This document shows, in pieces, positions 1 through 5,746 of a DNA stretch of 5,746 nt. Each line of letters opens with the position of its first letter. Position 1 is the stretch's first letter. The stretch comes from Sporichthyaceae bacterium (GTDB taxonomy: Bacteria > Actinomycetota > Actinomycetes > JACCYY01). The DNA lies in the NCBI GenBank assembly GCA_013696235.1, contig JACCYY010000320.1, forward strand, positions 1 to 5,746, in the 5' to 3' direction. A program made the position numbers and the translations under genes. The notes under the pieces are model-generated. The model saw nothing but the letters and a program-made list of their open reading frames with translations, was not told where the DNA came from and ran no database searches.

Positions 1-114
1 TCCCTTCCTCGGTCGGCAGGCTGGGAAGAACCAACCCAAGGTTCTCTCCTCAATGGTGTAGATTACCGACGCCTGCCCTGTCAAGTCCTATGTGCTCGCG
101 AGGGAAGATTAGCT
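1..114. promoter_or_regulatory. Non-coding region upstream of the MerR-family gene, candidate divergent control region
   Basis: No convincing coding sequence lies here. A perfect -35 consensus TTGACA is present on the minus strand at 79-84. It is followed 18 nt downstream (leftward) by TACACC at 55-60, a weak -10. That would drive a gene beyond the left edge, divergent from the MerR-family gene. On the plus strand I see no strong promoter; TATGTG at 89-94 could be a -10 but has no good -35 at normal spacing. An AGAACC/GGTTCT inverted repeat sits at 27-45. The ribosome binding site of the regulator gene is GAGGGAAG at 100-107, 7 nt before its ATG. Self-regulation of the regulator together with a divergent neighbour is common for MerR-type genes but is inference here. 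Confidence 0.4.
27..45. repeat. Short inverted repeat, possible operator
   Basis: AGAACC (27-32) and GGTTCT (40-45) are perfect 6-bp inverted arms separated by 7 nt. The position upstream of a DNA-binding regulator makes an operator possible. The arms do not match the known HspR box (CTTGAGT-N7-ACTCAAG), and an inverted repeat this short can occur by chance. Confidence 0.2.
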
Positions 115-420
115 ATGACGCCGAGCCCTGATCCGACCCGAGCCCTGTACGCGATCTCGGTGGCCGCAGAGCTCACCGGGATCAACCCTCAGTCGATCCG
201 TACCTACGAGGACCGCGGTCTCGTCGCGCCGGCCCGCACCGGCGGCGGCACACGGCGCTACAGCGCACGGGACATCGGTCGGATCGAGCGGATCGGGGCC
301 CTGCTCGGCGACGGGCTCAACCTTGCTGGAATCGAGCTCGTGCTGGCTCTCGAGGTGGAGAACCGGCACCTCCAGCGGGAGATCGCCGAGCTCCGGGCCA
401 GCCTGGCGGCCGACGGATGA
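115..420 (+). CDS. HspR-like MerR-family transcriptional regulator
   Basis: A 101-residue cytoplasmic DNA-binding protein. The helix-turn-helix core runs from about residue 11 to 50: ISVAAELTGINPQSIRTYE (14-32) is the MerR-type helix-turn-helix, and GGGTRRYS (43-50) is the wing with the typical RRYS motif. Residues 66-76 (GDGLNLAGIEL) closely match the 'GINLAGI' segment I recall from actinobacterial HspR. A charged, leucine-rich helix (about 77-98) should form the dimer coiled coil. There is no separate effector domain and there are no metal-binding cysteines, as in HspR, which represses chaperone genes. The ATG at 115 has a good ribosome binding site (GAGGGAAG, 7 nt upstream). It is convergent with the mutase gene, so it more likely regulates itself or a gene to the left than the acyl-CoA gene set. 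I do not call it hspR because no dnaK operon is visible and no HspR operator is present. Confidence 0.88.
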   Translation: MTPSPDPTRALYAISVAAELTGINPQSIRTYEDRGLVAPARTGGGTRRYSARDIGRIERIGALLGDGLNLAGIELVLALEVENRHLQREIAELRASLAADG

Positions 421-430
421 GGCAGACGGG

Positions 431-1957
431 CTAGAACGTCGCCGTCGGCGTCCAGGCGCCGTGTACGTCTCGGAGGACGTCGATCACCTCGCCGACCGTG
501 GCGTACGAGCGGACCGCCGCGATGGTCGGCTCCATCACGTTGGTGCCGGCGAGCGCGGCCGTACGGAGGTGGTCCAGCGCGGCGTCGACGGCGGCCTGGT
601 CGCGACGCGCGCGCACCGCGCGGACTGCTGACACCTGGGCCGCCTCCATCGCGGGATCGACGGCGAACACGTCGAGCGGCTCGGTCGGCGAGCGGAACTG
701 GTTCAGGCCGACCACGACGCGCTCGCCGGACTCGACGTCGAGCATGTGCTGGTAGGCCGCGTCGGCCAGCTCGTGGGCGAACCAGCCCGACTCGATGCAC
801 GCGAGTGCACCACCTCGCCGATCGATGTCGGCGAGCAGCGAGGTGATCTTGGCGTCGAGATCGTCGGTGAGCCGCTCGATTGCGTACGAGCCGCCAAAGG
901 GGTCGACCGTCTCGGTCAGGCCGGACTCGAGCGCGACCACCTGCTGCGTGCGCAGCGCCAGCGTGGCGGCGGACTCGGTCGGGACGCCGAGCGCCTCGTC
1001 GTACGCGGACACATGCATCGTCTGCACGCCGGCGAGGGCCGCGGCGGTGGCCTCCATGGTGGCCCGGACGACGTTGTTGAGCGGCTGCTGCGCGGTGAAC
1101 GTCGAGCCTGCGGTGAAGGCGAAGATCCGCAGCTGCTGGGACCGCGGGTCCGTCGCGCCGTACCTCTCCCGGAGGATGCGCGCCCAGACCCGCCGGGCGG
1201 CTCGGAACTTCGCCACCTCCGGCAGGAAGTCCATGGTGATCGAGAGGAACGTGTAGAGCGTCGGCGCGACGCGGTCGATCGGAACGCCGCGGCGGACCAC
1301 CTCGTCGAGGTAGGCGATCGCGTTCGCGAACGTGAACGCGATCTCGTGCTCGGCCGTGCCGCCGCTCTCCCGGATGTGGTAGCCGCTCATCGACAGCGGT
1401 GTCCAGCGCGGCAGGTTGGTCGCGCAATACTCGATGGTGTCCGCAGCGAGCGTCAGCGAGGGCGCGGCCGGGAAGATCTGCGTCCCGCGCGCGATGAACT
1501 CCTTGAGCACGTCGTTCTGGATGAACAACCCGAACTCGTCCGGCCGGGTGCCGCGCCGTTCGGCCAGCGCGACGAACAGGGCCGCCCAGAGGTAGCCGAT
1601 CGAGTTCGCAGTGGTCCGGACCTGGCTGATCTGCTCGAGCGGGATGCCGTCCATGAGGATCTCGACGTCGGCCAGCGAGTCGATCGCGACGCCGACGCGA
1701 CCGACCTCGCCGGCCGCCCCGGGGTCGTCGGAGTCGTACCCCATCTGGGTCGGCAGGTCGAGGGCGACCGAGAAGCCGGTCTGACCCGCATCGAGCAGGG
1801 CGCGAAACCGCTGGTTCGACTGCTGGGCCGAGCCGAACCCGGCGTACTGGCCCATGATCCACGGCTTTGGCTCCGCCGAGATGCCGCGCGTGTACGGATA
1901 GGTGCCCGGTCGTTCGGCCCCGTCCGGCGCGTAGTCGCTGGCGAGCCGGTCACGCAC
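431..1957 (-). CDS. Adenosylcobalamin-dependent acyl-CoA mutase, large (substrate-binding) subunit, divergent
   Basis: 508 residues with the methylmalonyl-CoA mutase N-terminal (TIM-barrel) fold. Family landmarks: PGTYPYTRG (17-25), QYAGFGSA (37-44), SVALDLPTQMGYDSD (63-77), GVAIDS (89-94), GIPLEQIS (104-111), IQNDVLKEF (146-154), SGYH (191-194), TAQQPLNNVVR (288-298), DEALGVPTE (320-328), VDPFGGSY (351-358) and VVGLNQF (415-421). By P. shermanii numbering, Y89 (here Y38), S114 (S63), Q197 (Q147), R207 (R157), Y243-H244 (Y193-H194) and E370 (E321) are retained. R207 fits a carboxylated substrate. Several CoA- and cofactor-contact residues are replaced (see findings). The C-terminal cobalamin-binding domain (DxHxxG) is absent, so a separate small subunit is required, and none is in the window. 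Family large subunits are usually about 520-560 residues; the difference is mostly a short N-terminus, with 16 residues before PGxYPxTRG. The GTG start is the only start between an in-frame TGA (1970-1972) and the conserved region. The exact substrate is unknown. Confidence 0.87.
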   Translation of the reverse strand: MRDRLASDYAPDGAERPGTYPYTRGISAEPKPWIMGQYAGFGSAQQSNQRFRALLDAGQTGFSVALDLPTQMGYDSDDPGAAGEVGRVGVAIDSLADVEILMDGIPLEQISQVRTTANSIGYLWAALFVALAERRGTRPDEFGLFIQNDVLKEFIARGTQIFPAAPSLTLAADTIEYCATNLPRWTPLSMSGYHIRESGGTAEHEIAFTFANAIAYLDEVVRRGVPIDRVAPTLYTFLSITMDFLPEVAKFRAARRVWARILRERYGATDPRSQQLRIFAFTAGSTFTAQQPLNNVVRATMEATAAALAGVQTMHVSAYDEALGVPTESAATLALRTQQVVALESGLTETVDPFGGSYAIERLTDDLDAKITSLLADIDRRGGALACIESGWFAHELADAAYQHMLDVESGERVVVGLNQFRSPTEPLDVFAVDPAMEAAQVSAVRAVRARRDQAAVDAALDHLRTAALAGTNVMEPTIAAVRSYATVGEVIDVLRDVHGAWTPTATF

Positions 1958-1988
1958 GGCGGGCGACCGTCATGCCCCGTGGGTTCAC
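1950..1988 (-). CDS. Possible 12-codon leader ORF overlapping the mutase start
   Basis: A GTG (1986-1988) begins 12 codons (MNPRGMTVARRA) ending in TGA at 1950-1952, so its last 8 nt overlap the first 8 nt of the mutase gene. AAAGGAGG (1998-2005 on this strand) is the best Shine-Dalgarno sequence in the spacer and ends 9 nt before this GTG. The mutase GTG itself (1955-1957) has no clear binding site at proper distance. Translational coupling through this short ORF is therefore plausible. An ATG at 1993-1995 opens a different frame that only shadows the mutase and lies too close to the Shine-Dalgarno sequence. This is inference from layout, and the peptide has no recognisable motif. Confidence 0.3.
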   Translation of the reverse strand: MNPRGMTVARRA

Positions 1989-2152
1989 AGCCCATTCCCT
2001 CCTTTGCTCAGCGAACTCTAGGGCGGGGTCGCTCGAGCCAGAACGCCGTTGGCAGGTGGCACCGGGCGAGCTACCGTGCCGATGGTGACGCCTCCCCCGC
2101 GATCGTCCTCCCTTCGTGGCCGACGAACGGACTCGGCTGATCGGCTGAGCTA
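1958..2152 (-). promoter_or_regulatory. Intergenic spacer upstream of the mutase gene, candidate promoter and leader
   Basis: These 195 nt separate the synthetase stop from the mutase start, in contrast to the 1-nt gap between the two ligase genes. Contents in transcription order: a quasi-palindrome just after the synthetase stop (2132-2149), an inverted repeat with TTCGT/ACGAA arms (2113-2127), another with GGCAC/GTGCC arms (2058-2080), a possible -10 TAGAGT (2015-2020) with a poor -35 TTCTGG 17 nt upstream (2038-2043), and the Shine-Dalgarno AAAGGAGG (1998-2005). The spacing suggests the mutase may have its own promoter or a structured leader. I looked for a cobalamin riboswitch B12 box and did not find a convincing one. 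Confidence 0.4.
2132..2149 (-). repeat. Tandem 8-bp repeat forming a quasi-palindrome after the synthetase stop
   Basis: TCGGCTGA occurs twice in direct tandem (2133-2140 and 2141-2148). With flanking bases it makes an 18-nt quasi-palindrome that could fold in RNA with G-U pairs. It begins 3 nt after the synthetase stop codon (TAG, 2153-2155). There is no run of T residues, so it is at best a weak or factor-assisted terminator, or an RNA-stabilising hairpin. Confidence 0.3.
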
Positions 2153-3697
2153 CTACTGATCGTTCGGACCCGAGTCGGACAGGCTCGAACGGAGTGTCTT
2201 CTTCGCGATCTTGCCCGTGCTGCTCAGCGGGAACGCGTCGATCCGGCGCAGCTCCTTCGGCTTCTTGTACGACGCGAGCCGCGACCTGCAGTGATCCATG
2301 ATCACCTGCTCGTCGACCGGACCACCGCCGGTCGTCGTGTAGAAGGCGACCACCCGCTGGCCCCAGTCGGTGTCAGGCAGACCCAGCACCGCCACCTCGT
2401 GCACGCCGGGCACCTCGGCCATGATGTCCTCGACCTCGCGGGGATAGATGTTGTACCCGCCAGAGATGATCATGTCGCCCTTGCGGTCGACCAGCCACAG
2501 GTGACCGTCGCCGCCCAGCCGGCCGAGGTCGCCGGTGTGCAGCCAGCCTTCCCGGACGCTCTTCGCCAGGTCTGCCCGGCCGGTGGCGTTCCAGTAGCCG
2601 GCCATCACATGGTCGCCGCGGGTGATCACCTCGCCCATCTCACCCGTCGGCACGGGCCGGCCGTCCTCGTCGACGACGCCGATCTCGACGCCGAGGGCAG
2701 CCCGGCCGGCTGAGCCGAGCAGGTCCGGCTCGCCGGTCAGCCCGCGCGCGTGGTCGTCGGCGGTGAGCACCGTGACCGGTGGGATCGCCTCGACCAGGCC
2801 GTAGTACTGCACGAGGTTGGGCGTGAGCTGCTCGTACGCCTGCCGCATCTGCTCCGGCGGCATCGGTGCGCCCGCGTACGCGAGCATCCTCAGGCCGGCC
2901 AGGCTGTCCCGGGTTGCGCCAGCGTGTCCGAGCAGGCGCGCGATCATGGTCGGCACCACCGCGGTGTGGGTACCGCCGCGCTCCGTGATCGCCTCGACGA
3001 ACGCATCGGGGTCCCAGCGCGGGAGCACCACCTGGCGGGCACCGGCCACGAGGAACGGCAGCAGGAACAACCCGCTGGTGTGCGTGATCGGACCTGCGTG
3101 CACGTACACGTCGTCCCGGCTCGGGACGCCACCGAGCACGTCATGGGTCATGTTGGTCACCGACGCGAACCAGTTGCGGTGGGTCCGCCGGGCGCCCTTC
3201 GGCTGCCCGGTCGTGCCGCTGGAGTAGTGCAGCCCGCAGCCCGTGTCCGGTTCGCGCGCGGGCAGGACGCCGGCACTCTGCCCGGCGATGATCGACTCGT
3301 ACGGGAGCCCGGCGCCGCCGCCGACAGCCACGACGTGCTCGAGCGACTCGATCAGCGCGGCGGCGCCGACGGCGTGCTCGCCCGCGACCACGATCGCGCG
3401 AGCACCGGAGTCGGCCGTGATCCGCTCCCAGTCGGAGGGATGGAGTCGGTGGTTGAGCGCGACCCGGACCAGGCCGGCGGAGCGGATCGCGAGGTCGCTC
3501 TCCACGCCGGTGATCGAGTTCCCCTGCAGGTCCAGCACCCGGTCGCCGGGCATCAGTCCGAGCGCGAGCAACCCGCGGGCCAGGCGGGTGACCCGGTCGC
3601 CGAGCTGGGCGAACGTACGCGCCTCGCCCTCGCACTCGACCGCGACCCGGTCGCGAAAGCGGTTGGCCGCGCGCGCGACCAGCGTGCCGACGTCCAC
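2153..3697 (-). CDS. AMP-forming acyl-CoA synthetase (class I adenylate-forming enzyme)
   Basis: 514 residues, the usual length for this family. It converts a carboxylic acid, ATP and CoA to acyl-CoA, AMP and pyrophosphate through an acyl-adenylate. Visible motifs in order: phosphate-binding loop YSSGTTGQPKG (158-168), HTSGLF (206-211) in the acyl-pocket region, YYGLVE (298-303, usually YGxTE), HTGD (387-390) with the ATP-ribose aspartate, hinge DRKGD (404-408), SGGYNIYPREVE (412-423), and the C-terminal catalytic lysine in STGKIAKK (K496). No signal peptide or membrane segment is seen, so it should be cytoplasmic. The GTG start at 3695-3697 lies 1 nt after the upstream ligase stop (TGAGGTG), with GGGGAG (3705-3710) 7 nt before it, indicating co-transcription and probable translational coupling. 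The substrate cannot be read from sequence; a short or branched acid feeding the nearby mutase is an inference. Confidence 0.92.
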   Translation of the reverse strand: MDVGTLVARAANRFRDRVAVECEGEARTFAQLGDRVTRLARGLLALGLMPGDRVLDLQGNSITGVESDLAIRSAGLVRVALNHRLHPSDWERITADSGARAIVVAGEHAVGAAALIESLEHVVAVGGGAGLPYESIIAGQSAGVLPAREPDTGCGLHYSSGTTGQPKGARRTHRNWFASVTNMTHDVLGGVPSRDDVYVHAGPITHTSGLFLLPFLVAGARQVVLPRWDPDAFVEAITERGGTHTAVVPTMIARLLGHAGATRDSLAGLRMLAYAGAPMPPEQMRQAYEQLTPNLVQYYGLVEAIPPVTVLTADDHARGLTGEPDLLGSAGRAALGVEIGVVDEDGRPVPTGEMGEVITRGDHVMAGYWNATGRADLAKSVREGWLHTGDLGRLGGDGHLWLVDRKGDMIISGGYNIYPREVEDIMAEVPGVHEVAVLGLPDTDWGQRVVAFYTTTGGGPVDEQVIMDHCRSRLASYKKPKELRRIDAFPLSSTGKIAKKTLRSSLSDSGPNDQ

Positions 3698-3698
3698 C

Positions 3699-5746
3699 TC
3701 AGCGCTCCCCGGGCGGCACGTAGGCGGCGTCGAGGACCCGCACGCCCCGACCGAGCGGGAGGACGGCGACCGGGTTGAGGTCGAGCTCGAAGCCCGGCGG
3801 CCACTGCCGGACGGCGATGACGAGCGTCGTGATCATCGCCTCCAGCGCAGGTCGGTCGTACGGTTCGGTTCCCCGCGTGGCGGCGAGCAGGCGGCCGAGT
3901 CGGGTCTCGTCGATCATGGCCCCGGCGAGCCACGGGTCGTCCGCCCCCGTGGGGAGCAAGCGGAGTGCCACGTCGTCGAGCACCTCGGTCAGAACGCCAC
4001 CCAGCCCGACCGTGAGCACCGGACCGAGCGGGCTCGGTGCGATTCCCACCAGGGCCTCGATGCCGCCGGTGATCATCTCCTCGACCAGCACCCCGCCACC
4101 GAGCGCGGCGAGCCGCTCGTAGGTCGCGCCGGCGGTGGCTGTCGTGACGCCGAGGACGACGCCACCGGCCTCGGTCTTGTGCACGAGCCCCGGGACGACG
4201 GCCTTGAGCACGGCGGAGCCGCCGACCTCGTCGACGGCCCGCCGGGTGTCGGCCGCGCTGCTCGCCAGTCGCCCCGCCGGCACGGGGAGGCCGGCGACGG
4301 CAAGCGCGGCTTTGAGCGCCGGCTCGCTGCTGTCGTCAGGCCCGCCGTCAGGGCGTCCGGCCGACACCATGGCAGGCGCAGCGGCTCGCGGCTCGACGCC
4401 GGCGACCTGGTGCAGTCCGGCCAGGGCGCGGACGGCGCGGGCCGGGGTCGGGTACGTCGGGAGGCCGGCGGCTCGAAGCGCGTCGGCGGCATCCGGTGCC
4501 AGGTGATCAGCACCCGTACGGGCGACCAGCACCGGCTTGCCCGACCGGTTCGCAGCCCGCCCGAGCCCGTCGACCACGCGGGCGACGTCGGTCGCGGTGA
4601 TCACGCAGAAGCAAGCGATCACCGCGTCCACCGCGTCGTCGTCGATCACCGCGTCGAGCGCACGGTCGAAGAGGGCGGGATCACTCATGACGGTGGCCGT
4701 CACGTCGACCGGGTTCGCGGTCGCGCCGTACGCGGGGATGATCGTGTCCAGCGTCGTGCGGGTCGCGTCGGACAGCGCGGCCAGGTCGAGCCCGTGCGCG
4801 TCGATCGCGTCCGCGGCGAGGATGCCCGACCCGCCGGACGTGGTGACGACGGCGACCCGCCGGCCGCGCGGGCGGCGGGGCGAACCGAACGCATCGCCGA
4901 GGTCGAGCAGCTCCTCGACGTCGTCGGCCCGGACGATGCCGAGCTGGCGGAGTGCAGCGTCGACCACCCGGTCCTCGGTCGCCAGCGCGCCGGTGTGCGA
5001 GGCCGCCGCGCGCTGCCCGGCGGACGAGCGACCAGCCTTGAGCAAGGCGATCGGCTTGCCGGCCGAAGCCAGCCGACGGAGCGTACGGACGTCATCGAGG
5101 CGCTCGACGTAGCCGAGCACGCCCATGCAGTCCGGGATCCGGGCGATCCGCAGCATGACCTCGAGCGCGGTGACGTCCGCCTCGTTGCCGGTGTTCACGA
5201 CCCAGCCGAGACCGAGACCGCGCTCGAACGCGAGGCTGACCGCGCCGTAGCCGAGTGCCCCGCTCTGGCTCACGAAACCGATCGAGCCGTTGACCAACGC
5301 CGTCTGTGGACCGGCGAACAGCGGCGAGAACGAGGCGACCAGGCCGCGCTCGACGCCGACGGCGCCGATGCAGTTCGGGCCCAGCAGGCGCAGGCCTCCC
5401 GCCCGGGCCCGCGCAACGAGCTCATCCTGCAGCGCGGCGCCGACCACCCCGGTCTCGGCGAAGCCGCTGGCGCAGACGATTGCCATCGGTACCCGTGCCG
5501 CGACGCAGTCGTCGACCGCAGCGAGCACCCGGTCGGCACCAACCATGATCATCGCCAGCTCGACCCGGGGCGGGCACGCCTGCACCGACTGGTACGACGG
5601 CAGGCCGGCCACCGGAGCCCCGTCGGGCCGGACCGGGTAGACCTCGCCGGCGTACCCGTAGCGGAGGAGGTGCTCGACCGGCAGCCGGCCGAGCGCGCCC
5701 GCCTTGTCGCTCGCGCCGACGACCGCCACCGACCGGGCCGACCAGA
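3699..5746 (-). CDS. NDP-forming acyl-CoA ligase, fused alpha-beta (acetate--CoA ligase, ADP-forming, family), 5' end missing
   Basis: It reversibly couples acyl-CoA hydrolysis to ADP or GDP phosphorylation (acid + CoA + NTP = acyl-CoA + NDP + Pi). Residues are counted from an internal GTG at 5727-5729. Domains: Rossmann CoA-binding (VVGAS, 3-7, to about 125), succinyl-CoA-ligase-like (VSQSGALG, 153-160; AASHTGALA, 242-250, where H245 is the expected phosphohistidine; TTSGGSG, 296-302), a Pro/Ala/Gly-rich linker (about 443-470), then ATP-grasp (LVHKTEAGGVVLGV, 515-528; GLGGVLTEVLDDVA, 575-588; ELDLNPVAV, 648-656). The reading frame stays open to the right edge, with WSARS just before VAVVGAS. 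Family members commonly have PRSVAVVGAS there, so the real start lies outside the window, probably by a few tens of residues. All core motifs are intact. The acid used is unknown. Confidence 0.9.
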   Translation of the reverse strand, partial: WSARSVAVVGASDKAGALGRLPVEHLLRYGYAGEVYPVRPDGAPVAGLPSYQSVQACPPRVELAMIMVGADRVLAAVDDCVAARVPMAIVCASGFAETGVVGAALQDELVARARAGGLRLLGPNCIGAVGVERGLVASFSPLFAGPQTALVNGSIGFVSQSGALGYGAVSLAFERGLGLGWVVNTGNEADVTALEVMLRIARIPDCMGVLGYVERLDDVRTLRRLASAGKPIALLKAGRSSAGQRAAASHTGALATEDRVVDAALRQLGIVRADDVEELLDLGDAFGSPRRPRGRRVAVVTTSGGSGILAADAIDAHGLDLAALSDATRTTLDTIIPAYGATANPVDVTATVMSDPALFDRALDAVIDDDAVDAVIACFCVITATDVARVVDGLGRAANRSGKPVLVARTGADHLAPDAADALRAAGLPTYPTPARAVRALAGLHQVAGVEPRAAAPAMVSAGRPDGGPDDSSEPALKAALAVAGLPVPAGRLASSAADTRRAVDEVGGSAVLKAVVPGLVHKTEAGGVVLGVTTATAGATYERLAALGGGVLVEEMITGGIEALVGIAPSPLGPVLTVGLGGVLTEVLDDVALRLLPTGADDPWLAGAMIDETRLGRLLAATRGTEPYDRPALEAMITTLVIAVRQWPPGFELDLNPVAVLPLGRGVRVLDAAYVPPGER

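Noticed and set aside
258..1862. Long minus-strand open frame (534 codons) overlapping the mutase
   Set aside because: Its translation is Arg/Pro/Ala-rich with no domain motifs, and it lies over the mutase, which carries clear family motifs in another frame. Long shadow frames are expected at this GC content.
1453..1995. Minus-strand frame starting with ATG just after AAAGGAGG
   Set aside because: The ATG is only a few nt from the Shine-Dalgarno sequence, the product is Arg/Ser/Thr-rich without motifs, and it runs out of frame through the mutase.
1957..1995. Frameshift at the mutase 5' end hiding a normal longer N-terminus
   Set aside because: Neither of the other two frames upstream codes for anything like the usual family N-terminus, so I kept the short GTG-started form, though a sequencing indel cannot be fully excluded.
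2041..2100. Possible cobalamin riboswitch, suggested by CACCTGCC on the minus strand upstream of a B12 enzyme
   Set aside because: The full B12 box (AGYCAGGAGACCTGCC-like) and the other conserved riboswitch segments are not present.
746..2140. Long plus-strand open frame (464 codons) antisense to the mutase
   Set aside because: Low-complexity composition rich in Arg, Gly, Asp and Val with no recognisable motif, and antisense to a well-supported gene.
2750..3778. Plus-strand open frame (342 codons) antisense to the AMP-forming synthetase
   Set aside because: Arg/Gly/Ala/His-rich with no family motif, and fully explained as a shadow of the synthetase.
1..5746. CRISPR arrays, tRNA or rRNA genes, insertion sequences
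   Set aside because: No repeat-spacer pattern, tRNA-like fold, rRNA sequence, transposase or terminal inverted repeats were seen.

Overview
The window is very GC-rich, with G/C-dominated third codon positions and GTG as well as ATG starts. Together with a protein closely resembling actinobacterial HspR, this points to a high-GC actinobacterium; genus and species cannot be told from it.

Layout, left to right. Positions 1-114 are non-coding and probably a regulatory region. Positions 115-420 (+) encode a small HspR-like MerR-family regulator. It converges, with 10 bp between stop codons, on a minus-strand gene set that fills the rest of the window. In transcription order (right to left) this set is: a fused NDP-forming acyl-CoA ligase whose 5' end lies beyond the right edge (3699-5746); an AMP-forming acyl-CoA synthetase starting 1 nt after the ligase stop (2153-3697); a 195-nt spacer holding a hairpin, a strong Shine-Dalgarno sequence and a possible 12-codon leader ORF (1958-2152); and the large (substrate/radical) subunit of an adenosylcobalamin-dependent acyl-CoA mutase (431-1957).

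Working idea (inference): a carboxylic acid is activated to its CoA thioester by the AMP-forming synthetase, its carbon skeleton is rearranged by the B12 mutase, and the NDP-forming ligase either activates a second acid or recovers ATP/GTP by hydrolysing a CoA product. Known degradation modules for branched or hydroxylated short acids, such as 2-hydroxyisobutyrate and pivalate, also use acyl-CoA mutases, and at least the 2-hydroxyisobutyrate pathway pairs one with a CoA ligase.

The most interesting item is the mutase. The core radical/carboxylate residues known from methylmalonyl-CoA mutase are kept, but many residues that hold CoA and line the cofactor pocket are replaced. It also lacks the usual TMYxxR stretch, has a short N-terminus, and has no cobalamin-binding domain or partner subunit in view. 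It may be a mutase of unassigned specificity.
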